The position numbers and the translations under genes are program-made. The notes under the pieces are model-generated. The model ran no database searches, was not told where the DNA came from, and worked only from the letters and a program-made list of their open reading frames with translations. Of a stretch of DNA of 64,000 nucleotides, positions 17,079 to 26,433 are shown in pieces; positions within the stretch are counted from its first letter, which is position 1, and the number at the start of each line of letters is the position of its first letter. Source of the stretch: Flavobacterium sp. (GTDB lineage: Bacteria; Bacteroidota; Bacteroidia; Flavobacteriales; Flavobacteriaceae); assembly GCF_013823965.1 (NCBI RefSeq), contig NZ_PNNA01000012.1:19898-83897 (forward strand), written 5' to 3'.

Positions 17079-18845
17079 ATGAAAAACCTCCTTTTGTTAT
17101 TTATTATTCTTATGTCATTTTCATCTTTTGGGCAAGGCTATTTGCATAGAAATGGACAAAAAATTGAAGATGGAAACGGTAAAAATATCGTATTGAGAGG
17201 ATTGGGTTTAGGAGGCTGGATGATTCAGGAAGGTTATATGCTCAAAACCGATGCAGCAGCAGGACCACAGCATGTAATCAAACAAAAAATAACCGATTTA
17301 ATTGGGGTAGAAAACACCGAGGAATTCTACAAAGCCTACAAATCAAACGGAATTACAAAAAAAGACATAGACTCGCTTGCAGCTTGGGGATTCAATTCCA
17401 TAAGGTTGCCAATGCATTACAACCTCTACACTTTGCCTATTGAACAAGAAACCGTTTCGGGTCAAAATACTTGGCTTGACGAAGGTTTTAAAATGACGGA
17501 TGATTTGTTGAGCTGGTGTGCCGCCAATAAAATTTACTTGATTTTAGACTTGCACGGAGCACCCGGTGGTCAAGGACATGACGCGAATATTTCGGATTAT
17601 GATACCACAAAACCTTCACTTTGGGAAAGTTTGGCCAATCAAGATAAAATGGTTGCGTTTTGGAAAAAATTGGCCTCTCGCTATAAAGACAGTCCATGGA
17701 TTGGTGGTTATGATATTATCAACGAACCCAATTGGAACTTTACCGGGACGAATTTAAACGGTTGTGACGAAACTTCGAATGCTCCGTTGAGAGCGTTGCA
17801 AGTTAGAATTACCGAGACCATCAGGGAAGTCGACACCAATCATTTGATTTTTATAGAAGGAAATTGTTGGGGCAACAATTATGACGGAATTTTTCCGCTT
17901 TGGGATGAAAATATGGCCTTGAGTTTTCATAAATATTGGAATCCAAATGATGTGGCTTCCATCCAAAAATTCTTGGATTATAGAACGCAATACAATGTAC
18001 CAATTTGGTTGGGTGAATCAGGAGAAAACTCCAATGTTTGGTTCAAGGAAGCAATCTCTTTGATGGAAACAAACAACATTGGTTGGGCTTTTTGGCCAAT
18101 GAAAAAAATAGACAATCTCGCCGGAGTCACTTCGGTTACCATAACATCGGAATACAAGCGATTACTGGAATATTGGAAAAATGGAGGAGAGAAACCTTCG
18201 TCAGATTTTGCAAAATCAGCTTTGATGCAAATTGCCGAGAACTATAAAATGGAAAACCTGACCATCAAACATGATGTAATCGACGCTATGTTTCGCCAAG
18301 TTCAAACTACCGAAACCAAAAAATACAAAACACATTCGTTGCCAGGAAAAATCTTTGCCACGGAATATGATTTGGGACAAAATGGCTATGCGTATTTTGA
18401 CAAAGATGTGGTAAATCATGACGGAACAAAATTCACCAGATGGAACAAAGGCGGTGCGATGAGAAATGACGGCGTCGACATTCAAATTTGTAATGATAAA
18501 ATCAGCAATGGATACAATGTGTGTTTCATTGACGATACCGAATGGTTGCAATATACGGTGACATTGGCTACAGAAAATGTATTTGATGTTGATATTCGAT
18601 ATTCAAATAATGCGGCTGGTGGAAAATTTTATTTGGAAGATGAAAACGGAAAAATTACCCAAACCATTACACTTCCTTTTTCGGGAGGAGCTGCTAAATG
18701 GAAAACGGTGACTTTAAAAAATGTGGCTTTAAAACAAGGAGTCAATAAAATAAAAGTTCGCTTTGAAAAAGGAAATTTTAACCTCAATTTTCTGGAATTC
18801 AAAAACCCAAGAACTTTGGCAAAGGATTTAAAAAATAATGAATAG
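17079..18845 (+). CDS. GH5 glycosidase with C-terminal CBM6-like module
   Basis: 588 residues with a short signal peptide (MSFSSFGQG). The GH5 barrel covers ~20-375: NIVLRGLGLGGWMIQEGY, FNSIRLPMHYN, LILDLHGAPGGQ, acid/base E216 in DIINEPNW, ALSFHKYWNP and nucleophile E313 in WLGESGEN. Residues ~425-580 form a CBM6-like sandwich with ATEYDLGQNGYAYFD, DDTEWLQYTV and a final NFNLNFLEF. GH5 is polyspecific; the context suggests beta-glucan (beta-1,3, 1,6 or 1,4), and I could not assign a subfamily. It lies between GH30 and GH3 in the same direction. Confidence 0.88.
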   Translation: MKNLLLLFIILMSFSSFGQGYLHRNGQKIEDGNGKNIVLRGLGLGGWMIQEGYMLKTDAAAGPQHVIKQKITDLIGVENTEEFYKAYKSNGITKKDIDSLAAWGFNSIRLPMHYNLYTLPIEQETVSGQNTWLDEGFKMTDDLLSWCAANKIYLILDLHGAPGGQGHDANISDYDTTKPSLWESLANQDKMVAFWKKLASRYKDSPWIGGYDIINEPNWNFTGTNLNGCDETSNAPLRALQVRITETIREVDTNHLIFIEGNCWGNNYDGIFPLWDENMALSFHKYWNPNDVASIQKFLDYRTQYNVPIWLGESGENSNVWFKEAISLMETNNIGWAFWPMKKIDNLAGVTSVTITSEYKRLLEYWKNGGEKPSSDFAKSALMQIAENYKMENLTIKHDVIDAMFRQVQTTETKKYKTHSLPGKIFATEYDLGQNGYAYFDKDVVNHDGTKFTRWNKGGAMRNDGVDIQICNDKISNGYNVCFIDDTEWLQYTVTLATENVFDVDIRYSNNAAGGKFYLEDENGKITQTITLPFSGGAAKWKTVTLKNVALKQGVNKIKVRFEKGNFNLNFLEFKNPRTLAKDLKNNE

Positions 18846-18901
18846 CTTCAAGTTAATGCCACGATTAACCAAGTGATTCATCCTAATTATGAGTTTCTAA
18901 A

Positions 18902-21157
18902 ATGAAAAAAACAGCCACTACAATATTTTTATTAATTTTCTTTTACAGCTTTTCACAACAAAAATCGGTAGACCAAAAAGTGGATTCTTTACTGTCATTG
19001 ATGACATTAAAAGAAAAAGCGGGTCAAATGCTGAACATCGGTTTGCCAGCTATATTGGAAGGCGATTATTGGGGAGAGCGAGAAAAAACCATTTATGACT
19101 CGGCAAAATTCAAGAAATTAATTGTTGATTATGCCGTTGGGTCCATCCACAACACGCCCGGTTATCCGGCAGAAAGGAAAGGTTGGTTCCAAATTGTTAA
19201 AAAAATTCAGGATGCCGCAATGACAAAATCCCGTTTGGGAATTCCTGTTTTGTATGGAATCGACAATATTCACGGCGCCAATTACGTGAATGGTTCCGTG
19301 CTTTTTCCACACCAAATTGCCGTTGCCGCAACCTGGAACACGGATATGTCAAAAATATGTGGTGCCATAACTTCTTACGAATCAAGAGCGGCATCGCTCC
19401 CTTGGAATTTTAATCCAAATGTGGACGTGGCGATGAACCCGCTTTGGGGTCGAATTTCCGAAAGTTTTGGCGAAGATCCGTATCTCATTTCAGAAATGGG
19501 AGCCGCTTATGTAAAGGGTTCGCAAGAAAATGGATTGCAAGATGCCAAGAGTACGGCAGTTTGTTTGAAACATTTTGTGGGTTATGGCGCTGGCAGAAAC
19601 GGCAAAGACAGGGCAAACGCTCTTATACCAGAGAACAGCCTTCGCCAATATTATTTGCCGCCTTTTGAAAAAGCAATAAAAAACGGCGCAATGGGCGTGA
19701 TGATTAGTTCCAATGCCGTAAATGGAATTCCATGTCACGTCAATAAATATTATATAACCGATATTTTAAAGGGTGAAATGGGTTTCAGAGGAGTCGTGAT
19801 TTCAGATTTCAGCGATGTTGATTTATTGGTTGGCGGACACCTTACTGCCAAAGATAAACGGGAAGCCACCAAAAAAGCTGTCAATGCAGGATTGGATATG
19901 TTAATGAATCCTTTTGATGCCGATGTGGTTGATTTTATTGTTGATTTGGTCGAAAAAGGCGAAATTCCAATGAGTCGCATAGACGATGCCGCGAGCCGGA
20001 TTTTACGATTAAAATTTGAATTGAATCTTTTCAAAGCTCCTTATTCCGATCCAAAAAATTATCCAGATTTTGGTAGTAAAAAACATGTTGATGCCAACTA
20101 TGAAATGGCAAGCGAAGCCATTACATTGTTGAAAAACAAAAACAATATTTTGCCGCTTTCTTCGACTAAAAAAGTATTGGTTACGGGATATTCCGCTAAT
20201 TCCATTAATGTTTTAAATGGAGCTTGGTCAAGGTCTTTCTTGGGAAGGGAAACAAAATATAACGACCCGAGCAAGTTGACAATTTTGGATGCCATACAAA
20301 AACAAGTTGGAGCAACCAATGTTGAATTTGTGCAAGGAACCAATTATTTGGAAGACATTAATTCGGACAAAGCAGTCGAAAAAGCCAAAGATGTGGATTA
20401 TGTGATTGTTTGTGTTGGTGAAATTCCGGCCTCGGAAAAACCTTCAGACATCAACGAATTACAACTTCCGGAAGCACAGCAAGATTTAATCAAGAAACTT
20501 TCGGCAGCGGGGAAACCAGTTATTTTGGTAATGGTTCAAGGAAGACCGCGCATCATTCGGGAAGTGGAACCACTGGTTGACGCAGTAATTATGGGCTATT
20601 ATCCAGGAGATGAAGGAGGTCGAGCCATTTCTGATATTTTGTTTGGCAAGGTAAATCCAAGTGGGAAACTGCCTTATACTTATCCTAAATTTACCGGAAA
20701 TGCGCTAACATATTACTATAAAAAGACAGATATAAGAGATGCCAATTGGGGTTTTGATGGTTTTTATCCGCAGTTTGAATTTGGTTTTGGATTATCCTAC
20801 ACGACTTATGAATATTCCAACTTAAAAATGAGCACTGAAAATTGGAAAGGCAATCAAGAACTCAATGTTTCCATCGATGTCAAAAACACGGGAAGCAGGG
20901 AAGGCAAGGAAACCGTTGAGGTTTTTATCAAAGATTTGGTGGCTACCGTTTCGCCAGATTGCAAAAAACTGGTTCGTTTTTCTAAAATTGGATTGAAACC
21001 CGGAGAAACAAAAACCGTTACTTTTAGTTTAAATTCAAGTGATTTGGCCAGCATAGGAATGGAAAACAAATGGATAACCGAAGAAGGCGAATTTGAATTG
21101 CAAATTGGAGGAAATCCTCAAGCCTTGTTAAAAAAAGCTTTTTATTACAGCGAATAA
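18902..21157 (+). CDS. GH3 beta-glucosidase (BglX-type)
   Basis: 751 residues with a signal peptide (FFYSFSQQ), so periplasmic. The order of domains is that of full-length GH3: (beta/alpha)8 barrel with LGIPVLYGIDNIHG, KHFVGYGAGRNGKDR and the nucleophile D302 in GVVISDFSDV; a second alpha/beta domain with EAITLLKNKNNILPL and YYPGDEGGRAISDILFG; and a C-terminal fibronectin-III-like domain (VSIDVKNTGSREGKE). It should release glucose from beta-glucan oligosaccharides for uptake by the MFS porter. It is the last gene of the locus and is followed by a terminator at 21239. Confidence 0.94.
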   Translation: MKKTATTIFLLIFFYSFSQQKSVDQKVDSLLSLMTLKEKAGQMLNIGLPAILEGDYWGEREKTIYDSAKFKKLIVDYAVGSIHNTPGYPAERKGWFQIVKKIQDAAMTKSRLGIPVLYGIDNIHGANYVNGSVLFPHQIAVAATWNTDMSKICGAITSYESRAASLPWNFNPNVDVAMNPLWGRISESFGEDPYLISEMGAAYVKGSQENGLQDAKSTAVCLKHFVGYGAGRNGKDRANALIPENSLRQYYLPPFEKAIKNGAMGVMISSNAVNGIPCHVNKYYITDILKGEMGFRGVVISDFSDVDLLVGGHLTAKDKREATKKAVNAGLDMLMNPFDADVVDFIVDLVEKGEIPMSRIDDAASRILRLKFELNLFKAPYSDPKNYPDFGSKKHVDANYEMASEAITLLKNKNNILPLSSTKKVLVTGYSANSINVLNGAWSRSFLGRETKYNDPSKLTILDAIQKQVGATNVEFVQGTNYLEDINSDKAVEKAKDVDYVIVCVGEIPASEKPSDINELQLPEAQQDLIKKLSAAGKPVILVMVQGRPRIIREVEPLVDAVIMGYYPGDEGGRAISDILFGKVNPSGKLPYTYPKFTGNALTYYYKKTDIRDANWGFDGFYPQFEFGFGLSYTTYEYSNLKMSTENWKGNQELNVSIDVKNTGSREGKETVEVFIKDLVATVSPDCKKLVRFSKIGLKPGETKTVTFSLNSSDLASIGMENKWITEEGEFELQIGGNPQALLKKAFYYSE

Positions 21158-21238
21158 ATAGCTATTGGAAAAAACACAAATCAATTTTGAATAAAATAAA
21201 AATTGCCTTGTAAATAAAATTGTCACTTACTTGATTAA

Positions 21239-21276
21239 AAAAAGGGAAGACCACATAAGTTGGCTTCCCTTTTTTT
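21239..21276 (+). terminator. Terminator at the end of the glucan utilisation locus
   Basis: AAGGGAAG at 21242-21249 pairs with CTTCCCTT at 21264-21271, flanked by A and T runs. A short inner CCA/TGG pairing lies inside the loop. The T run after the stem fits a Rho-independent terminator for the GH3 gene. Confidence 0.82.
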
Positions 21277-21442
21277 GTTGCCTTATAAAACTTTAAATTT
21301 TTCAAAAAAATTTTTTTTTCAAGCACAGGATTTTAGCCATGGTTTTTTACTGAATTTCAAAGGATTATAATAGAAGAGGATTAATGTTGAAAGAAGGAAA
21401 AGAAAAGATTTTTAAGCGAAATATAAACCCATAAAATAATTG

Positions 21443-21450
21443 TAAATTTG
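21443..21450 (+). promoter_or_regulatory. Bacteroidota-type -7 element before the SGNH hydrolase
   Basis: TAAATTTG matches TAnnTTTG and ends 18 bases before the ATG at 21469. No convincing -33 TTG was found. Confidence 0.5.
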
Positions 21451-21468
21451 AGGCTAAATACTAACGTT

Positions 21469-22140
21469 ATGAAATTTGATTTAAAATTTTTGAAGGCAAT
21501 TATCTGTGTTCAGATGTTGTTTTTTTATACCATTGCCGAAGCCCAGAATCCTCCTTTTTGGAATGACATTCAAGCTTTCAAAAAGCAGGACAGCATTGCG
21601 ATGCCGACTCATTATAAAACACTTTTTATAGGAAGCTCTTCTTTTACAAAGTGGAAAACGTTGGAGCAAGATTTGCCGGAATATGCGCCGCTTAATCGTG
21701 CTTTTGGAGGGTCAACCTTGTTGGATGTAATCCGTTATCGTGAAGACGTCATCAATAAATATAATCCCGAAAGAATCGTGATTTACTGTGGCGAAAACGA
21801 CGTTGCTTCTTCCGATACCGTGACCGGAAAAGTGGTATTGGAAAGATTTAAAGTGCTTTATCAACACATCAGGGAAAAATTCCCAAAGATTGATGTCTAT
21901 TATGTTTCATTAAAACCGTGTCCGTCGAGATGGAGCATGAGACAAAGAATGATAGATGGCAATGCACAAATCGAGGCTTTTTGCAAGAAACAAAAACATG
22001 CTTATTTCATTAGTATTTGGGATCAAATGCTCGAAAATTCGGAGCCAATTCCATCCATTTTTGTGGAAGATAGATTGCACATGAATGCAAAGGGTTATGA
22101 AATTTGGATTAAAGAAATTAGAAAGAAAATTAAAAATTAG
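21469..22140 (+). CDS. Secreted SGNH/GDSL-type esterase
   Basis: 223 residues from the ATG at 21469; the hydrophobic leader (VQMLFFYTIAEAQ) is a signal peptide. SGNH blocks are visible: LFIGSSSFTKW (block I, in which the usual GDS Ser is in GSS), NRAFGGSTLLDV (block II Gly), VIYCGENDV (block III Asn) and DRLHMNAKGY (block V Asp-His). It belongs to the serine hydrolases that remove acyl groups from lipids or carbohydrates. It is downstream of the glucan locus but behind a terminator and with its own promoter, so a role in glycan deacetylation is only possible, not shown. Confidence 0.85.
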   Translation: MKFDLKFLKAIICVQMLFFYTIAEAQNPPFWNDIQAFKKQDSIAMPTHYKTLFIGSSSFTKWKTLEQDLPEYAPLNRAFGGSTLLDVIRYREDVINKYNPERIVIYCGENDVASSDTVTGKVVLERFKVLYQHIREKFPKIDVYYVSLKPCPSRWSMRQRMIDGNAQIEAFCKKQKHAYFISIWDQMLENSEPIPSIFVEDRLHMNAKGYEIWIKEIRKKIKN

Positions 22141-22191
22141 AAGTCACTCAAATCGTAGTTTAACTGAATTATTGGGTTTCTAACGATGAAT

Positions 22192-22223
22192 TTTGTTGCT
22201 TCTATGTTGTTTTTTTAGGTTTG
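22192..22223 (+). promoter_or_regulatory. Promoter for the lipoprotein gene at 22278
   Basis: A -33 type TTTG at 22192-22195 is followed after 20 bases by TAGGTTTG at 22216-22223, a match to the Bacteroidota TTTG...TAnnTTTG pattern. The start codon is 54 bases further on. Confidence 0.55.
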
Positions 22224-22277
22224 ATTTATAAAGAACTATAAACCTTAAGTAAAGGGGAGTACGATTTATTGATTATT

Positions 22278-23072
22278 ATGAAAAAAACAAAAAAATTAGT
22301 AGGACTGTTATCAGTATTTTTAATAACGCTTTGTTCTTGTACAAACGAAAATGTTGATCCTGTTCAGGTTCAGTTGCTGAAAAAGATAGTGGAAGTTTCA
22401 GTTGACGGGTCTTCAAAAACAATTCTCCTTTCTTATGAAGGCAACAAAATAGTGCATATTGATAAATTTGACACAGTTTCCACATTTTATTACACGGGTG
22501 ACTTGATTACTAAAATCGTCGAATTGGACAAAACAAATCAACACCTGAATACCTCGGAATATTTCTATTTTGATGGACTGTTGACCAAAATTGCTTCATC
22601 TGATAATTACGTGATCAACTATGTTCACAATAATGATGGCTCAGTTTTCTATGAAAAGTTGACAAAGGATTCCAACAACAATGACGTTAAAATCTATCAC
22701 GGAACTTTGTATTTTCAAAGCGAAAATCTTGTGAAGGACGAAAGATTTTTTGACGATGCCGGGCTGGCCGTCTTGAGTAAAAAAAGTATAAGTTTAGCAT
22801 ATGATTCTAAAAACAATGCCTTGCACAACATTTTGGGGTTTAATAAATTGTTGGATTATGCTAAAACAATTTCCTTGAACAATAGTATAAATAGCGCTGA
22901 AATTTCTGAAATAAAATATACCGATTCAGATCAAGTTGTTTCGGCAATGAATATTTATAAAAGCAAATACCAATACAATTCGAATGGTTATCCAACAGAA
23001 ATTGTTTCGGAAAATCTCATCTTTGGAGGAAATGATTCCAATCATTTAAAATCGCAATTATTCTACAATTAA
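22278..23072 (+). CDS. Uncharacterised lipoprotein
   Basis: 264 residues from the ATG at 22278, a better start than the upstream TTG, giving a lipoprotein signal ending CSC (C21). The body is beta-rich with repeated hairpin-like units such as GNKIVHIDKFD, YFYFDGLLTKI and YNSNGYPTEIV, resembling the YD-like strands of many small Bacteroidota lipoproteins. I do not recognise a catalytic motif. It is followed closely by the GSCFA gene, which has its own -7 element. Confidence 0.7.
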   Translation: MKKTKKLVGLLSVFLITLCSCTNENVDPVQVQLLKKIVEVSVDGSSKTILLSYEGNKIVHIDKFDTVSTFYYTGDLITKIVELDKTNQHLNTSEYFYFDGLLTKIASSDNYVINYVHNNDGSVFYEKLTKDSNNNDVKIYHGTLYFQSENLVKDERFFDDAGLAVLSKKSISLAYDSKNNALHNILGFNKLLDYAKTISLNNSINSAEISEIKYTDSDQVVSAMNIYKSKYQYNSNGYPTEIVSENLIFGGNDSNHLKSQLFYN

Positions 23073-23075
23073 TTC

Positions 23076-23083
23076 TATTTTTG
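23076..23083 (+). promoter_or_regulatory. -7 element before the GSCFA gene
   Basis: TATTTTTG matches TAnnTTTG and ends 13 bases before the ATG at 23097. No clear -33 TTG was seen, so support is moderate. Confidence 0.4.
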
Positions 23084-23096
23084 TAAAAAACAATAG

Positions 23097-24056
23097 ATGC
23101 AGTTTAGAACTAAAATCTCCATTCCCAAAAACAACGATTCAATAGATTACAATTCTAAAATTGTGTCTTTAGGCTCTTGTTTTGCCGAAAATATGGCGGA
23201 GAAATTGGATTATTTCAAGTTCCAAAATACCTGCAATCCGTTTGGGATTATTTTCAATCCAGTTGCTATCGAAAAAATGATTCATCGCATGGTGAATCAA
23301 TCTTTTTATACCGAGAAAGACATTTTTTTTCACAACGAACGATGGCATTGTTTTGAGGTTCATTCCGATTTAAGCAATGCTAACAAGCAAGAATTAATTA
23401 CCAATTTGAATGCTATTTTGGTAGCTACAAAATTACAACTCCAAGCCGCTTCCCATATCATTATCACCTACGGAACATCTTGGGTTTATCGAAATGTAGA
23501 AAGTAATGCTGTCGTTGCCAATTGTCATAAAGTGCCTCAAAAACAATTTATTAAGGAAATTTTATCGGTTGAAACCATCAAAAAATCGATGCAGAATACT
23601 TTGGATTTAATCCAAAAAATCAATCCAAACGTCAATTTTATTTTTACCGTTTCGCCAGTTCGTCATCTTAAAGACGGTTTTGTGGAAAATCAATTGAGCA
23701 AAGCGCATTTAATTTCAGCAATTTATCAAATCTTGCAATCAGAAATCTGCAATCAGAAATCTGCAATTTATTTTCCTTCCTACGAAATCATGATGGACGA
23801 GCTTCGCGACTATCGCTTTTATGCCGCAGACATGATTCATCCAAATCAGATTGCAATAGATTATATTTGGCAACGGTTTTCCGAAACTTCAATTGATTAT
23901 GAAAGTCAATTGATTATGCAAGAAATCGGAACCATTCAAAAAGGATTTTCTCACCGTCCTTTCAATCCTGAGTCCGAAAGCCACCAGCAATTTTTATCGA
24001 AACTTCAAGATAAAATTGCCAAACTCCAGAAACAGTTTCCTCAAATCCAATTTTAA
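23097..24056 (+). CDS. GSCFA domain protein
   Basis: 319 residues, no signal peptide. The family-defining motif GSCFAENMAEKL lies near residue 27, followed by CNPFGIIFNPVAI; ITYGTSWVYR, FTVSPVRHLKDGF and a late DMIHPNQIAIDY (Asp and His) complete an SGNH-like set of blocks. GSCFA proteins are common in Bacteroidota; their substrate is not established, and a cytoplasmic hydrolase or transferase role is inferred from the fold. A short 14-bp tandem repeat sits inside the coding region at 23734-23767. Confidence 0.9.
   Translation: MQFRTKISIPKNNDSIDYNSKIVSLGSCFAENMAEKLDYFKFQNTCNPFGIIFNPVAIEKMIHRMVNQSFYTEKDIFFHNERWHCFEVHSDLSNANKQELITNLNAILVATKLQLQAASHIIITYGTSWVYRNVESNAVVANCHKVPQKQFIKEILSVETIKKSMQNTLDLIQKINPNVNFIFTVSPVRHLKDGFVENQLSKAHLISAIYQILQSEICNQKSAIYFPSYEIMMDELRDYRFYAADMIHPNQIAIDYIWQRFSETSIDYESQLIMQEIGTIQKGFSHRPFNPESESHQQFLSKLQDKIAKLQKQFPQIQF
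23734..23767 (+). repeat. 14-bp tandem repeat inside the GSCFA gene
   Basis: TGCAATCAGAAATC occurs twice in a row (23734-23747, 23748-23761) followed by TGCAAT. Since 14 is not a multiple of three, a change in copy number would shift the reading frame after residue ~212. Confidence 0.85.
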
Positions 24057-24136
24057 AAAATACGTATTTCGTCGTATTGTTTCTATTTCATGTTTGATTC
24101 AAATTTGTTGGGTACTAATCAATAAATCAAATCATT

Positions 24137-24511
24137 ATGAGAAAAAATCAGCTTTTGCTTTGTGTGGGAATTTTTCTTTTGCTGTTTTCGGCACCCGCTT
24201 TTTCACAAAAAAAAGTTTTGACTGACGAAGAAGAAGTGACCGAAATGGTAACCAAGGAAATGGATGAGGTATTTAAATCCAAAGATTTTTTGAAACAAAA
24301 AGACAAAAAATTCAAGGATGTTACCGGAACAATTGTCACCGATATTGGGGTGGTTCAAAGCGGCAAAGTTTCCACCTTCTTTAAAGTGGATAGTGACATC
24401 AATAATCCAATGTTTACCAACTTCCTTTCGGAATATGTGTTGGATCACAAATTTTATTTCAAACTTCAAAAACAACAGCGATATAAAGTACGCTATACCG
24501 CTACATTTTAA
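24137..24511 (+). CDS. Small secreted protein of unknown function
   Basis: 124 residues with a clear signal peptide (LLLFSAPAFSQ). The mature part begins with an acidic, charged helix (DEEEVTEMVTKEMDEVF) and ends with strand-forming segments such as DIGVVQSGKVSTFFKVD. I do not recognise the family. It lies 28 bases before the PQQ-propeller gene and may be co-transcribed with it. Confidence 0.7.
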   Translation: MRKNQLLLCVGIFLLLFSAPAFSQKKVLTDEEEVTEMVTKEMDEVFKSKDFLKQKDKKFKDVTGTIVTDIGVVQSGKVSTFFKVDSDINNPMFTNFLSEYVLDHKFYFKLQKQQRYKVRYTATF

Positions 24512-24539
24512 TTATTTACTAAACTAAAAACGCAATAAA

Positions 24540-26366
24540 ATGAAAAAATTACTAACATTAACAATGGCCATTTGTTTGATGGCAACATTGCCGGCTTCGG
24601 CACAATTCGGAAAACTATTGGACAAGGCAAAAAACGCAGTTTCTGGTGGTGGAGCAGGAAAAAAATCCGGAAGCTTTACAACGGTATGGGAATCAGAATT
24701 CGAAAACAAGGCTACCCGATTAGCAGTTTGTGGTGGTGATGGCGAATTGATAATTGGCACCGACGATAACTCGGCATCGGTATTGGACGCAACAGGCAAA
24801 CTCGTTTGGAATGGAGATTATAAAAAAATAACCACCAATAACACTAATAAATCAGAATACCAATATACCCAATGGAAATCTGGAAAAGGAGGCTATCTCT
24901 TTCTTTTTGACGAACGAAAACTAGGAACCGATAGGGTGGCTTGCCTGGATATTGCCACGGGAAAAGAATTGTGGAGTTCGGAATCTTATCAAAACCTCAT
25001 TCCAAAAGGAACAAAATCTGAAGATGGAGCCGATCAAGGGGAATTGGATACCGTAAAATACATCTCGGAATTAGATGCGTTTTTGATTTCGCAAAAAGCT
25101 TCGATTATTTTGGTAAAAGCCAATACGGGTGAAAAAATTTGGGAAACCAATAGATTCAAGGGTGGAGTTGGAAAATACATTTACAACAAGGAAAAAAATG
25201 AAATCATTATGGCCAATTTCAAACCGACAGCTTTAGGAGCCTTGTTTGCAGGTTTCAAAAACCAATTGGTTAGAATCAACGCCTCAAATGGTGAAATTTT
25301 ATGGGACGCCACCTTTGTGGGAACAGTCGAAAAAGAATTGGTGACCAGAAGAGCCATCTTGGATATGTGGATTAGAGACAACAAAGTTTTTCTCTACCTC
25401 AACGGATTGATGGTTTATGATTACAACAACGGGCAAAAACTTTGGGAAGCCATATATGAAAATGACATGGATGGCGGTGGTGGTGGAATGTTCTCCAATA
25501 CACAAAGCAAAAAATATTACAGAACCCTTGCCGATCCATTATTTACAGAAGATGCGGTCTATATCGTGATGTTGGGAACAAGAGACAGAACCAAATATGT
25601 CGAAAAACACGACTTGGAATCGGGTAAATTGTTGTGGGCTACCGAGAAAGTTACCGGAGCATTTTGTATGCCAAACCTATACAAAACCGGAAATAAAGTC
25701 TTGGTGCAAATTGGAGGAAAAGTGCAAGTACAGGAATATCGAATGGAAAGCAGAACCTCGCCAATGGGAGGAACCTACAAAGAAAGAGTGCCTTATATTT
25801 ATTGGGATTACAAAGCCCAGAAAAATGGATTGATTTGTTTGGATGATGCCAGTGGAAAAACGGCTTGGCGTTCCGATAAATTTGACAAACGAATTACCGA
25901 CATGATCATAAACGAAGGCAAAACCGTTTTTGTTGGAGACGGAGATGAATTTTACAGTTACGATATTGCTTCGGGAAAACAATTGTTTGATGTGAAACAC
26001 AACGATGCCAGGGTAGGAAAAGCAACAGATGTAATCGATTTTGATGACAAAGTTGTTGTACTTTCCGAAAAAGGTCTTGCCGCTTACAACAAAAAAGACG
26101 GTTCAAGAGCTTATGCCACAGAAAAAATAAAAGGTGTAGATTATTTTTACCACATTGGCGACAATTATTTCTTGAGAGATCAAAGAAACAGCAAAAACAT
26201 CATCTATGGAATCAATATGACCAATGGCGAAACCAAAGGTTCAGTGCAATCCAAAGGGAAAGGCGGAAGTCCAACCTATGGTGATGGAATCGACATTACC
26301 ACGGACGGTGAATATATTTTTGCTTTCAAAGGCAAATCGGTAGAAAAAATCAAAGTAAACAATTAA
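24540..26366 (+). CDS. Secreted PQQ-type beta-propeller protein
   Basis: 608 residues with a signal peptide (LPASAQFG). Repeated WD-like blades of the PQQ/quinoprotein type are seen: DATGKLVWNGDY, DIATGKELWSS, KANTGEKIWETNRF, NASNGEILWDATF, DLESGKLLWATEKV, DDASGKTAWRSDKF and DIASGKQLFDVKHN. There is no sign of quinoprotein dehydrogenase catalytic residues, so it is more likely a scaffold or binding propeller. A GGGGGM loop lies near residue 317. It sits in a group of three secreted proteins (24137-27858). Confidence 0.85.
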   Translation: MKKLLTLTMAICLMATLPASAQFGKLLDKAKNAVSGGGAGKKSGSFTTVWESEFENKATRLAVCGGDGELIIGTDDNSASVLDATGKLVWNGDYKKITTNNTNKSEYQYTQWKSGKGGYLFLFDERKLGTDRVACLDIATGKELWSSESYQNLIPKGTKSEDGADQGELDTVKYISELDAFLISQKASIILVKANTGEKIWETNRFKGGVGKYIYNKEKNEIIMANFKPTALGALFAGFKNQLVRINASNGEILWDATFVGTVEKELVTRRAILDMWIRDNKVFLYLNGLMVYDYNNGQKLWEAIYENDMDGGGGGMFSNTQSKKYYRTLADPLFTEDAVYIVMLGTRDRTKYVEKHDLESGKLLWATEKVTGAFCMPNLYKTGNKVLVQIGGKVQVQEYRMESRTSPMGGTYKERVPYIYWDYKAQKNGLICLDDASGKTAWRSDKFDKRITDMIINEGKTVFVGDGDEFYSYDIASGKQLFDVKHNDARVGKATDVIDFDDKVVVLSEKGLAAYNKKDGSRAYATEKIKGVDYFYHIGDNYFLRDQRNSKNIIYGINMTNGETKGSVQSKGKGGSPTYGDGIDITTDGEYIFAFKGKSVEKIKVNN

Positions 26367-26386
26367 GCGTTTTTAGTTGTAATGAT

Positions 26387-26420
26387 AAGGGTTGTGGATT
26401 GATTTTCACGGCCCTTTTCT
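26387..26420 (+). terminator. Probable terminator after the propeller gene
   Basis: AAGGGTTGTG at 26387-26396 pairs with CACGGCCCTT at 26407-26416, with two G-T pairs, a 10-base loop and a short T-rich tail. Confidence 0.6.
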
Positions 26421-26433
26421 AAATTAAATCAAT

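Larger units (their letters stand above)
21158..21468. other. Intergenic gap holding the end-of-locus terminator and the SGNH gene promoter
   Basis: This 311-base AT-rich gap separates the glucan locus from the next gene. It contains the hairpin at 21239-21276 and a -7 element at 21443. I saw no open frame, RNA gene or repeat in the rest. Confidence 0.7.
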
